Assembly: GCA_023428245.1 (NCBI GenBank)
Contig: JAEYYX010000011.1
Span: forward strand, 12,842 to 76,841
Direction: 5' to 3'
From: Pseudomonadota bacterium
Lineage (GTDB): Bacteria; Myxococcota_A; Polyangia; Polyangiales; Polyangiaceae
Length of the DNA: 64,000 nucleotides
The notes under the pieces are model-generated. The model was not told where the DNA came from. It searched no databases and saw only the letters and a program-made list of their open reading frames with translations. Shown one piece after another: positions 1 through 8,060 of this stretch; position 1 is the stretch's first letter; every line of letters starts with the position of its first letter. The translations under genes were made by a program, and so were the position numbers.

Positions 1-9
1 CCTGGAGCT

Positions 10-27
10 TGGCACGTGGCGTGCTTT
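10..27 (+). promoter_or_regulatory. Putative sigma54 (-24/-12) promoter
   Basis: The motif TGGCACG followed by four bases and GTGCTT matches the sigma54 consensus TGGCACG-N4-TTGCW. The GG (11-12) and GC (23-24) dinucleotides are exactly 10 nt apart. The predicted start of transcription is near position 36, only 2 nt before the ATG at 38, so the mRNA would be nearly leaderless. The same geometry recurs in front of the sulfate ABC operon at 52.8 kb. This is a motif match only; no activator site can be seen because the window begins here. Confidence 0.6.
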
Positions 28-37
28 AAAGATAGCG

Positions 38-973
38 ATGGAGCTCACAGACGCGGGACCGTTGGTCCGGGCTTTCTACCACGAGGACACCTCAACCCTG
101 ACTTACCTCGTCTGGGACCCCGAGTCGCGCGACGCGCTCATCATAGACCCGGTCCTCGACTACGACGTCTTCTCTTCACAGACCAGGACAACCTCCGCGG
201 ACGAGGTCCTCTCGGCTCTCCAAGAAGAGCGATTGACGCTTCGAGCCATCCTGGAGACCCACGCCCACGCGGACCACCTTTCCTCGGCCCAATACCTGAA
301 GGAAAAGGCCGGAGTTCCAATCGGCATTGGTCAGGACATCACCAAGGTCCAGAGCATCTTTCGCTCGATCTTTAACTTCCCCGAGACCACACGTACAGAC
401 GGCTCACAGTTCGATCTTCTGCTCCGTCCTGGAGAGATCCAGCGCTTCGGCACACTCGCCGTCCTCCCGCTCGCGACCCCCGGACACACGCCTGCTTGTC
501 TGAGTTACCTGATCGGGGACGCGGTGTTCACAGGCGACGCCCTCTTCATGGAAGATTACGGGACCGGACGCGCCGATTTCCCAGGAGGAAGCGCCGAGGC
601 TCTCTACCACTCGGTCCATGAAGTGCTCTATTCGCTGCCCGAGGAGACGCGGGTTTTTGTCGGTCACGACTATCGACCGAACGATCGCGCTCTCCGCTTC
701 GAAAGCACCATCGGGCGAGAGAAGTCCTCCAATGTGCAGCTGCGTCAGACGACCACCGAGGCCGAGTACATCGCCCTCAGACAACGCCGCGATCGAACGC
801 TCAAGGCTCCCCGGCTCATCTATCAGAGCGTACAGACCAACGTTTACGGCGGCTTCTTGCCGGAAAGCGAGCCAGGCGCCGGCCGCTTCTTCAAGATCCC
901 CCTCAACCGAAGCACGCCCACGAGCCGTGCCGGCTCGCCGCTCGCGCTTCCGAAGAATGAGAAGAAATCATGA
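38..973 (+). CDS. Persulfide dioxygenase-like MBL-fold hydrolase
   Basis: A 311-aa metallo-beta-lactamase-fold protein of the ETHE1/Blh type, which oxidises glutathione persulfide to sulfite in the cytoplasm. The metal-binding HxHxDH is seen at residues 75-80 (HAHADH), followed by GHTPAC, a GD metal ligand (FTGDALF) and the late histidine in VFVGHDYRPN. The stop overlaps the next ATG (ATGA), so it is translationally coupled to the YeeE/YedE-type genes. Blh-like enzymes are commonly linked to such transporters in sulfide-detoxification operons. The first about 10 residues precede the conserved fold; TTG at 62 is an alternative start. No rhodanese domain is fused. Confidence 0.88.
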   Translation: MELTDAGPLVRAFYHEDTSTLTYLVWDPESRDALIIDPVLDYDVFSSQTRTTSADEVLSALQEERLTLRAILETHAHADHLSSAQYLKEKAGVPIGIGQDITKVQSIFRSIFNFPETTRTDGSQFDLLLRPGEIQRFGTLAVLPLATPGHTPACLSYLIGDAVFTGDALFMEDYGTGRADFPGGSAEALYHSVHEVLYSLPEETRVFVGHDYRPNDRALRFESTIGREKSSNVQLRQTTTEAEYIALRQRRDRTLKAPRLIYQSVQTNVYGGFLPESEPGAGRFFKIPLNRSTPTSRAGSPLALPKNEKKS

Positions 974-1407
974 CTCCGTCCTCCTCCTTCCTTGTCCCTC
1001 TCGCGGGCGGGGTTCTGATCGGACTCTCCGCGACCCTGCTTCTCGCCCTCCACGGGCGCGTCGCCGGCATCAGCGGCATCCTCGGCAATGCCATCAGCAC
1101 GAACATCCCTCGACAGGAGCGCCGATGGCGTCTCGAATTCCTGCTCGGACTCATCGGTGCCGGCGCACTGCTCAGTCTGCTCGCCCCTGAGCAGTTCTCT
1201 TCATCGCCCGAAGCCTCCCTCCTCCTGGTCGGGCTGGCCGGTGTGCTCGTCGGCTTTGGAACTCGACTCGGTTCCGGATGCACATCGGGACACGGAGTCT
1301 GCGGCATCAGCCGTCTCTCCCTGCGCTCCTTGGTCGCAACTGTGACCTTCATCGCCTTCGGTGCCCTCACAGTCTTCCTCGTGAAGCAGTTCGGAGGCGC
1401 TGCATGA
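970..1407 (+). CDS. YeeE/YedE-type membrane protein (half-size)
   Basis: A 145-aa protein with about four hydrophobic segments and the signature GSGCTSGHGVCG, whose cysteines lie at residues 104 and 111. In TsuA/YeeE transporters such cysteines pass thiosulfate or other sulfur species across the inner membrane. Here the family is split over two short genes, a common arrangement next to persulfide dioxygenases. It overlaps both the upstream gene (ATGA at 970) and the downstream gene (ATGA at 1404), so the three are almost certainly one operon. Role in import or export of sulfane sulfur is inferred from family and context. Confidence 0.85.
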   Translation: MTPSSSFLVPLAGGVLIGLSATLLLALHGRVAGISGILGNAISTNIPRQERRWRLEFLLGLIGAGALLSLLAPEQFSSSPEASLLLVGLAGVLVGFGTRLGSGCTSGHGVCGISRLSLRSLVATVTFIAFGALTVFLVKQFGGAA

Positions 1408-1886
1408 AGGCGCTCTTGTTCGTCGCCATCGGGGCTCTTTTCTCCATCGGTCTCGTCCTCTCCGGCATGACCCGGCCCGAGCACATCATCGGCTTCCTCG
1501 ACTTCGGCGGCGACTTCGATCCGACTCTACTCTGGGTCATGGTCGGCGCCGTCTTGACCCATGGCCTCTCCTATCGATGGATCGGGAAGCGCCCCTCACC
1601 CTTCTTAGCGCCCTCCTTCGACATCCCTGCCCAAAAGCCCGTGGATGGCCGGCTCGTTGCCGGTTCCGCGCTGTTCGGAGTGGGCTGGGGGCTCGGGGGG
1701 TATTGCCCTGGTCCCGCGCTCACCAGTGTGTTTACCTTCGACCCCAAGACGCTGACTTTCGTCGCGGGCATGATCCTCGGGATGGTCCTATTTGCTGCTC
1801 GGCAGCTCGCGCGAGGTCGTCCGCCCCACGCAGCTGATTCATCATGGCAAAAAGCCGACTCCCGATCCCACTTGTCGCCGACCTAG
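1404..1886 (+). CDS. DUF6691/YeeE-YedE-type membrane protein (second half)
   Basis: A 160-aa membrane protein starting at the ATG that overlaps the previous stop. It carries the second half-signature GGYCPGPAL with a cysteine at residue 101 and several transmembrane segments. It probably pairs with the preceding protein to form one YeeE-like sulfur channel. Longer upstream starts in this frame (from 1278) would overlap the preceding gene heavily and are rejected. The 3' end overlaps the SulP gene by 43 bp, which suggests coupled translation with that transporter. Confidence 0.82.
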   Translation: MKALLFVAIGALFSIGLVLSGMTRPEHIIGFLDFGGDFDPTLLWVMVGAVLTHGLSYRWIGKRPSPFLAPSFDIPAQKPVDGRLVAGSALFGVGWGLGGYCPGPALTSVFTFDPKTLTFVAGMILGMVLFAARQLARGRPPHAADSSWQKADSRSHLSPT

Positions 1887-3571
1887 AGAGATTCGGAAGA
1901 GGGGCAGCAAAGAGTGATCTCATGGCGGGGCTGACGACAGCGGTCCTGCTTGTCCCGCAGTCGATGGCTTATGCGCTCATGGCTGGGCTCCCCCCGGTCA
2001 CGGGCCTCTACGCAGCGCTCATCCCGCCCCTCGGCTACGTGCTCGTGGGCTCGTCTCGGGAGCTCTCCGTGGGCCCTGCGGCGATCGACTCCTTGCTCGT
2101 CCTCGCCGCCCTGGGGGGCATCGCTGAGCTTCCCAAGGACCAATACGCGAGCGCCGCTGCCCTCCTCTGCCTCATGGTGGGCCTGTTTCAGCTCACGATG
2201 GGCGCGCTCCGGCTCGGCCACGTCGTGACACTGCTCTCGCAGCCGGTGCTCAGCGGCTTCACGTCCGCGGCCGCGCTCCTGATCGCCACAGCCCAACTTC
2301 CCCACATCCTCGGCCTGCCGGCAGTTCGCGACGCGACGCTCTGGGGGGTTGTGCGTGCTCTTCACCCGTACTTCACAGCGGTCCATCTCCCGACGTTCCT
2401 CCTCGCCCTGGGCGCGGGCCTCATTCTCCTCGCGCAGGCGCGCTATTTTCCCCGCGCACCGGGTGCACTTGTCGTGATCTTCTTCGGAAGCCTCGTGCCT
2501 CTCCTGGTTTCAGGCCCCTTCACGGACGTGACCGTCGTGGGAGCGGTCCCCCGAGGCCTGCCTAGTCTCGAGCTACCTGCCATTGACCTCTCACTCGTCG
2601 AGCGCCTCCTTCCGAGCGCAATCACGATCGCGATCGTCGGATTCATGGAGTCAATCGCGGTGGGACGCTTCTATGCCCAACGCGGCAAGTATCTCCTTCA
2701 GTCTGATCGGGAACTGCTCGCGCTCGGCCTCGTCAACGTGCTCGGGGGCCTATTCCAGGGTTACCCCGCCACAGGCAGCTTTTCGCGAACGGCGGTCAAT
2801 GCGCGTGCCGGAGCTCGTACAACGCTCTCCATAGCCTTCGCGTCCCTCATGGTGGGCGTGTCGCTCCTGCTCCTGACCCCCTTGTTCTCTTACATCCCGA
2901 AAGCAGCGCTAGCGGCTATCATCGTGGCGGCAGTGCTCGGACTCGTCGATATCGCCCAGGTGCGCGAGAAATTCCGGATTCAAAAGAGCGAAGGTGTCCT
3001 TCTTTTGATCACCTTTGCTGCCACAGTGACCCTCGGGGTAGCGGCAGGTCTGGTCCTCGGGATCTTGTCATCGTTAGCGTGGTTTTTGGTTCGAGCGACT
3101 CGTCCGCACATCGCGGTGCTCGGTCGAGTACCCGGCACACTGCTCTTCAAAGATGTGAAGCGGAACAAGCACCTCATCACCTATGATGACGTGCTCATCA
3201 TCCGCCCTGATGCGCAGCTCTTCTTCGCCAACGCTGAGTATCTTCGCGATCAACTTGCCCGCCTCGAAGGCCGAGCCAAGCGCTCTCTCACCGCGATCAT
3301 CATCGACGCAGCAGCGATCCCGTCCATCGACTCGACCGCCGCCGATCTCCTCGAAGAGCTCGACACCGCGTATCGCGCTCGAGGCGTTGAGTTCTACCTG
3401 ACGGGCATCAAAGGACCGGTCCGCGACATTCTGGAGCGCACGGGATACTGGGAACGGAGACGCGAGATGCTCAGCTGTATTTCGGTTCACGAGGCACTCC
3501 TGCGCCACGAAAGTCGCAGGGATCCGAGATCGTTTTTTCCGCGTCCACCCTCGTCGGCGCCCCGTCCCTGA
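1844..3571 (+). CDS. SulP family anion transporter with STAS domain
   Basis: A 575-aa inner-membrane protein of the SLC26/SulP family. The N-terminal half contains the hallmark VPQSMAYALMAGLPPVTGLY and about 10-12 hydrophobic helices, followed from about residue 430 by a cytoplasmic STAS domain (IIDAAAIPSIDSTAADLLEEL). Substrate may be sulfate, bicarbonate or another anion; location behind persulfide dioxygenase and YeeE/YedE genes favours sulfate or sulfite handling. The start overlaps the upstream gene by 43 bp. No terminator is apparent in the 198 bp before the next gene. Confidence 0.9.
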   Translation: MAKSRLPIPLVADLERFGRGAAKSDLMAGLTTAVLLVPQSMAYALMAGLPPVTGLYAALIPPLGYVLVGSSRELSVGPAAIDSLLVLAALGGIAELPKDQYASAAALLCLMVGLFQLTMGALRLGHVVTLLSQPVLSGFTSAAALLIATAQLPHILGLPAVRDATLWGVVRALHPYFTAVHLPTFLLALGAGLILLAQARYFPRAPGALVVIFFGSLVPLLVSGPFTDVTVVGAVPRGLPSLELPAIDLSLVERLLPSAITIAIVGFMESIAVGRFYAQRGKYLLQSDRELLALGLVNVLGGLFQGYPATGSFSRTAVNARAGARTTLSIAFASLMVGVSLLLLTPLFSYIPKAALAAIIVAAVLGLVDIAQVREKFRIQKSEGVLLLITFAATVTLGVAAGLVLGILSSLAWFLVRATRPHIAVLGRVPGTLLFKDVKRNKHLITYDDVLIIRPDAQLFFANAEYLRDQLARLEGRAKRSLTAIIIDAAAIPSIDSTAADLLEELDTAYRARGVEFYLTGIKGPVRDILERTGYWERRREMLSCISVHEALLRHESRRDPRSFFPRPPSSAPRP

Positions 3572-3769
3572 CCGAGCGCTTCAGTCCCGCCCCGAACGAG
3601 GCGAGGGTGGAAGCTCGGGACATGGTGCGACGCGCTTCACGGCTGCGGTCAAAGCCACCCAAAAAGCAGAGGCGGCGAGCGGCTGTAAGTTCCCGAGCCC
3701 CTCAATTGCCCGGCCGACCAGCCTTCCGCTAAAAGTCCCGGAGCCGCGGGAAATCGCCCAGAAGTCACA

Positions 3770-6055
3770 ATGAAACTCCGGCTCGCGCGCCGCGTCGCTC
3801 CCCTGCTCATTGTCCAGAGCTTCGGCTCCACGCACGCGCTCGCGCAGACCTCTCGGGCGCCCGAGTCACAGACCGCCCAAGGGCGCGCTCACGAAAGTCC
3901 GACTGCCGTCGTCCCTCCGCGATTCCTCGGTGGAGCCCGCCCCGAGGTAGAAGGGGAAGTAGCGGAGCCGACGCGGGTCCTCTTGAAGCTCCTCGTCGAG
4001 CGCGATGGATTCGTGAGCTCTGTCGAGGTCGTCGAGGGAAGTGAACCCTTTTCGAGCGCCGCGAGCGTGGCGGCTCAGGGTTTCGTCTTCGAGCCGGCAC
4101 GGCGCGGAGAGTATCCAGCTGCGAGCTTCATTCATTTCGAGCTCTGGTTCGTGCCTTCGCTCGATCCTGAGAAGGGTGCCCGCGCCAAGACCCATTCCGC
4201 GAACGAACTCACGGGCACGCCGCCGCCAAACGTCGAGCCTCCTCGAGAAATCGCGGTGATCGGCGAGCGCCGTGCCATCTCTACTCGAGTCATCTCCGAC
4301 GCTGAGACACGAATCATCCCTGGCGCGGAAGGTGATCCCATCCGCGGTCTACAGACGCTCCCTGGTACCGTCCCGACGCTCGTGAGCGGCCCTTTCATCG
4401 GCATGCGCGGCGCGCCTCCGGGCCTCACCGGAGCCAGCTTCGATGACATCGAGCTTCCGTACCTTTTCCACTTGGCCCGCGGCACGGCCGTCGTCCATCC
4501 CTGGCTCGTCGAGAGCGCTCGCCTTTACGGAGCCGGACGCCCCGGAGCCTTCGGTCGCAACATCGGAGGTCAGCTCGACGCTCGTGCGGCGGCGCCTCTC
4601 GGTCGCCCCCGCGCTACCGGCCGCCTGCGCCTCACCGAAGCGGCGCTCGGCGCAGAGCTCCCCTTTGCCGAAGGACGCGGCTCGGTGCTCGCGGCGGGCC
4701 GCTATTCCTACACAGAACCGCTCGTTTCCCTCGTCGCGCCGGCCTTCGCTCTCGACTACTGGGACTACCAGGGTCGTCTCCGTTACGCGCTCAGCGACAA
4801 AAATACGCTCGACCTCACAGCATTCGGCGGTCACGACATGTCGGGCCGTCGAGCTCCCGATGGCGCCGTCGAAGAGCTCTTCAATGCGACCTTCCACCGC
4901 ATAGCCCTGCGCTTTTCGCAGCAAACAGTCGAGTCCTCGATGCGCATCGGCGTCGTCTACGGACGCGACGAGTGGGATGCGAACATCACCCCCATCCATC
5001 CTCGCTCGGACACGCTCCACGTGCAGGGCTCAGGGAAATTGCGCCTCGCTGGAGAGCACCACCTCTCCTTCGGAGCCGACACAGGCCTCCGCTCCTTGCA
5101 GGACGCCTTCTATTCCGCCCCGGGCGAGACCTCCTCCTACCGGCGCATCGACTCCGAGTCCGCCGCTTGGCTCACGTGGAGCTACGCCCCCTCGGACAAG
5201 ATCGAGCTCGACCTCGGGGTGCGCGCCGATTGGCTCAGTAGCGGCGACTCTCCGCTCCATGATGCAGCAAACTACGCAACAGCCGGGCCTCACTTCATCC
5301 TGTCCCAGGAGCTCGGTCGGCGCGTCCGCCTCCACACCTCAGTCAGTTACGGCGCCGCCAGGCCGAGCCCAGGACAAAGACCTCCAGCACGCATCTACTC
5401 GGTCGTGGGGGGTCTCGCGCACGGACTCCTCTCGGACTTCGGGGTCGAGCTCCGCTGGCCGCGCTTGTTTTCCTTCGACGTCACTGTGTTCCAAAACGCC
5501 TACTTCAACACCGGCGACGTCAACACGCTGCGTCCGCTCGCCGACCAGGATGAAGGAACCTTGTCTCGCTCAGGGCTCGCCCGGGGGCAAGGTCAAGCCT
5601 ACGGACTCGAGGTCTCGCTCAGAAGGACCTTCGGCGCGCACCTGACCGGGTTTATCTCCTACTCCTTCGGACGCAGCTGGCGCTCGCTCGGCCGCGTGCG
5701 CGGGCCCTCCGAGTTCGACCGGCCCCATATCATCGATGCCGCATGGGGCTACGACTTCGGCCGCGGCTGGCTTCTCTCCCTGCGTGGTTCGTTCCTTTCG
5801 GGCTACCCGAGCCGTACCGACAGTGTCGTGCTAGCGAGCGATCCGCCGCGCACGACCCCCTACTATCAAATCGATGTGCAGGTCTCGCGCCGCTTCGAGC
5901 TTGGCGCAGAGCGCTCGCTCACCTTCACCCTCGGACTCCTCAACACCACGTTGAACCAGGAGACGAACGACATGTTCTGCGGCTCGCTCTTGTGCGCGGA
6001 GTCGAAGATCGGCCCAGCGTCGATCCCGACGGTCGGGGTCGACGGGGAACTTTGA
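3770..6055 (+). CDS. TonB-dependent receptor with N-terminal TonB_C-like domain
   Basis: A 761-aa outer-membrane protein with a signal peptide ending near HALA (about residue 25). Residues about 45-125 resemble the periplasmic C-terminal domain of TonB energy transducers (PTRVLLKLLVERDGFVSSV, then FEPARR). A plug-like region follows (EIAVIGERR to FGRNIGGQLDARA) and then a C-terminal beta-barrel rich in alternating aromatic strands. TonB_C-plug-barrel chimeras occur in myxobacteria. The last residues are GVDGEL, without the terminal aromatic usual for outer-membrane barrels. Ligand is unknown. The ATG at 3770 is preceded by no clear Shine-Dalgarno sequence. Confidence 0.8.
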   Translation: MKLRLARRVAPLLIVQSFGSTHALAQTSRAPESQTAQGRAHESPTAVVPPRFLGGARPEVEGEVAEPTRVLLKLLVERDGFVSSVEVVEGSEPFSSAASVAAQGFVFEPARRGEYPAASFIHFELWFVPSLDPEKGARAKTHSANELTGTPPPNVEPPREIAVIGERRAISTRVISDAETRIIPGAEGDPIRGLQTLPGTVPTLVSGPFIGMRGAPPGLTGASFDDIELPYLFHLARGTAVVHPWLVESARLYGAGRPGAFGRNIGGQLDARAAAPLGRPRATGRLRLTEAALGAELPFAEGRGSVLAAGRYSYTEPLVSLVAPAFALDYWDYQGRLRYALSDKNTLDLTAFGGHDMSGRRAPDGAVEELFNATFHRIALRFSQQTVESSMRIGVVYGRDEWDANITPIHPRSDTLHVQGSGKLRLAGEHHLSFGADTGLRSLQDAFYSAPGETSSYRRIDSESAAWLTWSYAPSDKIELDLGVRADWLSSGDSPLHDAANYATAGPHFILSQELGRRVRLHTSVSYGAARPSPGQRPPARIYSVVGGLAHGLLSDFGVELRWPRLFSFDVTVFQNAYFNTGDVNTLRPLADQDEGTLSRSGLARGQGQAYGLEVSLRRTFGAHLTGFISYSFGRSWRSLGRVRGPSEFDRPHIIDAAWGYDFGRGWLLSLRGSFLSGYPSRTDSVVLASDPPRTTPYYQIDVQVSRRFELGAERSLTFTLGLLNTTLNQETNDMFCGSLLCAESKIGPASIPTVGVDGEL

Positions 6056-6072
6056 GCCCCCTCCGCCTCGCC

Positions 6073-7197
6073 TCAGGGCATCGGGAGCTGCACGGGAACG
6101 ATCTGAAGCTCGACTAACTCTCCCCCGCGCCGCACGCGCACCGGAAGCGGCTCGCCAACCTTCGAAAGACTGACGCGCCAGCGCAGCGCCGTCGCGTCGG
6201 CAATCGGGTGTTCTCCAACCTGGACCACGACGTCTCCCGGCTTCATCCCCGCCGCATGGCTCGGTCCACCAGGGATCACTTGCAGGATCCTGGCTCCGCC
6301 TTTTTCGTCGGCAACGTGAACGCCGATTGCGGCGCGCACGATCACACCGTCTTTGAGCAAACGCGGCAAGAGCTCGCGCACCATGTCGCTCGGGATCGCG
6401 AAACCGATCGAGTTCGCCCCGGGATTAATGGCGGTGTTGATCCCGATGACCTGCCCTTGAAGGTCGAGGAGGGGACCGCCTGAGTTCCCCGGGTTGATGC
6501 TCGCGTCAGTCTGGAGGAAGCTGTAGTAGGCGCGTGGGTCGCCCAGCCCCACATCCTCTTTGGTACGCTCGCGCGCCGAAATAATTCCCGCGGACACCGT
6601 ATGGGACAAGCCAAAGGGATTTCCAATGGCGACGACCCAATCTCCGACGCGGACCTTCGAAGAATCACCGAGAGTGAGCGCGGGGAGCGCGCCTGCGCTG
6701 ACGCGCAGCACTGCGAGATCGGTGAGCGGATCGGCTCCAATCACCTGAGCGGGGAACTCTCGTCCGTCGAGCAGGTCGACGCGGATGGCGCTAGCCTGCT
6801 TGACCACGTGGTAGTTCGTGAGAATCAAGCCGGAGCCATCGAACACAAAGCCCGAGCCGCTCCCTTCGTTCATGACACGCCGGTAACCGAGCGTCTGCGT
6901 CACCAGAGTCCGCACGAAGACGACACTCGGGTTGGCCCGCTCCGCCAGATCGGCGAAGGTGAGAGGCGCGCCGTTCGGAGGCGCGACGCTGCCTTTCGGC
7001 AGGAGCGCCTGGCCGGTCGGGATCGGCTTTTCGACCTCAGCCTGGGAAGAACCGCAGGGATCGCGGCAAGGTTCGGGGTCTTTTTGGGGCGCGCGCTGAC
7101 AACCGGCGAGCACAAGCGAGCAAGCGAGAGCGATGCTCTGGCCGAGACCTCGCGAGACTCCCCGCTTTGTCTTAGGCGCCGCGGGCGAGTTCGTCAT
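6073..7197 (-). CDS. HtrA/DegP-type serine protease lipoprotein
   Basis: A 374-aa periplasmic protease. A lipobox (VLAGC, Cys33) predicts a lipid anchor. The trypsin-like domain shows the full triad: His130 in LTNYHVV, Asp160 in LTDLAVL and Ser239 in NPGNSGGP. A single PDZ domain follows (about residues 280-370, IGVHVADEKGGARILQV). The start overlaps the DUF1844 gene by 26 bp, so the genes form an operon with the 58-aa protein upstream of that. Role is probably degradation or chaperoning of misfolded envelope proteins. It converges on the TonB-dependent receptor gene with only 17 bp between. Confidence 0.92.
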   Translation of the reverse strand: MTNSPAAPKTKRGVSRGLGQSIALACSLVLAGCQRAPQKDPEPCRDPCGSSQAEVEKPIPTGQALLPKGSVAPPNGAPLTFADLAERANPSVVFVRTLVTQTLGYRRVMNEGSGSGFVFDGSGLILTNYHVVKQASAIRVDLLDGREFPAQVIGADPLTDLAVLRVSAGALPALTLGDSSKVRVGDWVVAIGNPFGLSHTVSAGIISARERTKEDVGLGDPRAYYSFLQTDASINPGNSGGPLLDLQGQVIGINTAINPGANSIGFAIPSDMVRELLPRLLKDGVIVRAAIGVHVADEKGGARILQVIPGGPSHAAGMKPGDVVVQVGEHPIADATALRWRVSLSKVGEPLPVRVRRGGELVELQIVPVQLPMP

Positions 7198-7453
7198 AAC
7201 GCGAGCGGAGGTCGTCGAGAATCTGCGAGAGCAGGCGCTCCTCCGCGCCGGTCAGGTTCCCCTTCGTCTTGTCAGAGAGGAGCGCGATAAGATCGATGGT
7301 CTGCCGCGCGAGCGGTAGGTCGACTTCGGCAGACTCGCCGGGAGGCGGCTCCGCGACGCCCAGATGGACGAGCGCGGAGTGCGCGAGCGACAAAAGGAAG
7401 GTCGAAAAATCGACCTCTGGGAGCTCTGCGTCCGCGCCCCCCGAACCGCTCAC
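7172..7453 (-). CDS. DUF1844 domain protein
   Basis: A 93-aa acidic cytoplasmic protein. The core VDFSTFLLSLAHSALVHLGV and the later DLIALLSDKTKGNLT with LLSQILDDLR are typical of the DUF1844 family, which has no known function. The start is GTG at 7453, overlapping the TGA of the upstream 58-aa gene as GTGA, indicating translational coupling. In many Deltaproteobacteria DUF1844 proteins lie beside peptidase or tRNA-modification genes; here the partner is HtrA. Confidence 0.85.
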   Translation of the reverse strand: MSGSGGADAELPEVDFSTFLLSLAHSALVHLGVAEPPPGESAEVDLPLARQTIDLIALLSDKTKGNLTGAEERLLSQILDDLRSRYDELARGA

Positions 7454-7626
7454 GACCGATCCTTCTCCGCAGCGACACGCATGGGCTGCTCGAGAGGCAG
7501 CGTCTCGGTCTGGGACTCGAGGTCGGCGAGGGACTTCTCGTACTCGTCCACCTTCTCGGGCGTGAGGAGGCCTTTGTCGATCATGCGCTGACGGATTCTC
7601 ACATCGTAAATGAACTTCTCATCCAT
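7450..7626 (-). CDS. 58-aa hypothetical protein, coupled to DUF1844
   Basis: A short gene of 58 aa (begins MDEKFIYDVRIRQRMIDKG, ends AAEKDRS). It reads in frame from an ATG at 7626 to a TGA that overlaps the GTG start of the DUF1844 gene. The predicted protein is strongly charged and helical (DKGLLTPEKVDEYEKSLADL). The GTGA overlap and lack of overlap with any other gene argue for a real gene. Function is unknown; the pattern of short helical protein plus DUF1844 suggests they might interact. Confidence 0.7.
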   Translation of the reverse strand: MDEKFIYDVRIRQRMIDKGLLTPEKVDEYEKSLADLESQTETLPLEQPMRVAAEKDRS

Positions 7627-7730
7627 AGGGCTTGGCTCCGGAAAAGGCTCTCGGGTAGTCCGGCGCTCAGAGCGAACGCGGGCCCCGAATTAACCCCCTG
7701 CTGCCCTCGGGATCAAGCGCTCGGCGAAAA

Positions 7731-7997
7731 TCAGGAGATCTGGGACTCCTGGCCGCAGGCGCGACGGCTCAGGGCCAGGACCGCTGTCAGCGCAATCTCG
7801 ATTTCTTCCTCGGACGGCGGCACCGGACGGCGCTCGATACGCCGCTTAACGGCCGCAAGCTCGGTTCCGAAATGGCGCAAAACCGCCCTTTCGTGCTCGC
7901 AGCCAGCGCTCAAGACGTACCCTGCGACAATTGTCCAGAGCGAGTCGATGTCCCGGTCCATCTGGGTGGAAAGGAGTCGGACGAGCGAAGCAGGCAC
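7731..7997 (-). CDS. Hypothetical 88-aa protein
   Basis: An 88-aa helical protein (contains CEHERAVLRHFGTELAAVK and SEEEIEIALTAVLAL) starting at GTG 7997, or at ATG 7961 if the shorter form (MDRDIDSLW) is right. No family is recognised. It lies alone between the DUF1844 operon and the divergent lipoprotein gene at 8061, with no strong Shine-Dalgarno sequence. Codon use resembles the neighbours. It may be real but is poorly supported. Confidence 0.5.
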   Translation of the reverse strand: MPASLVRLLSTQMDRDIDSLWTIVAGYVLSAGCEHERAVLRHFGTELAAVKRRIERRPVPPSEEEIEIALTAVLALSRRACGQESQIS

Positions 7998-8060
7998 TGC
8001 GCGGCTAGCCTAGCAGGACGATACGGGAGGTCACGATTGAATCTCACGGCCGGAGGTGCG

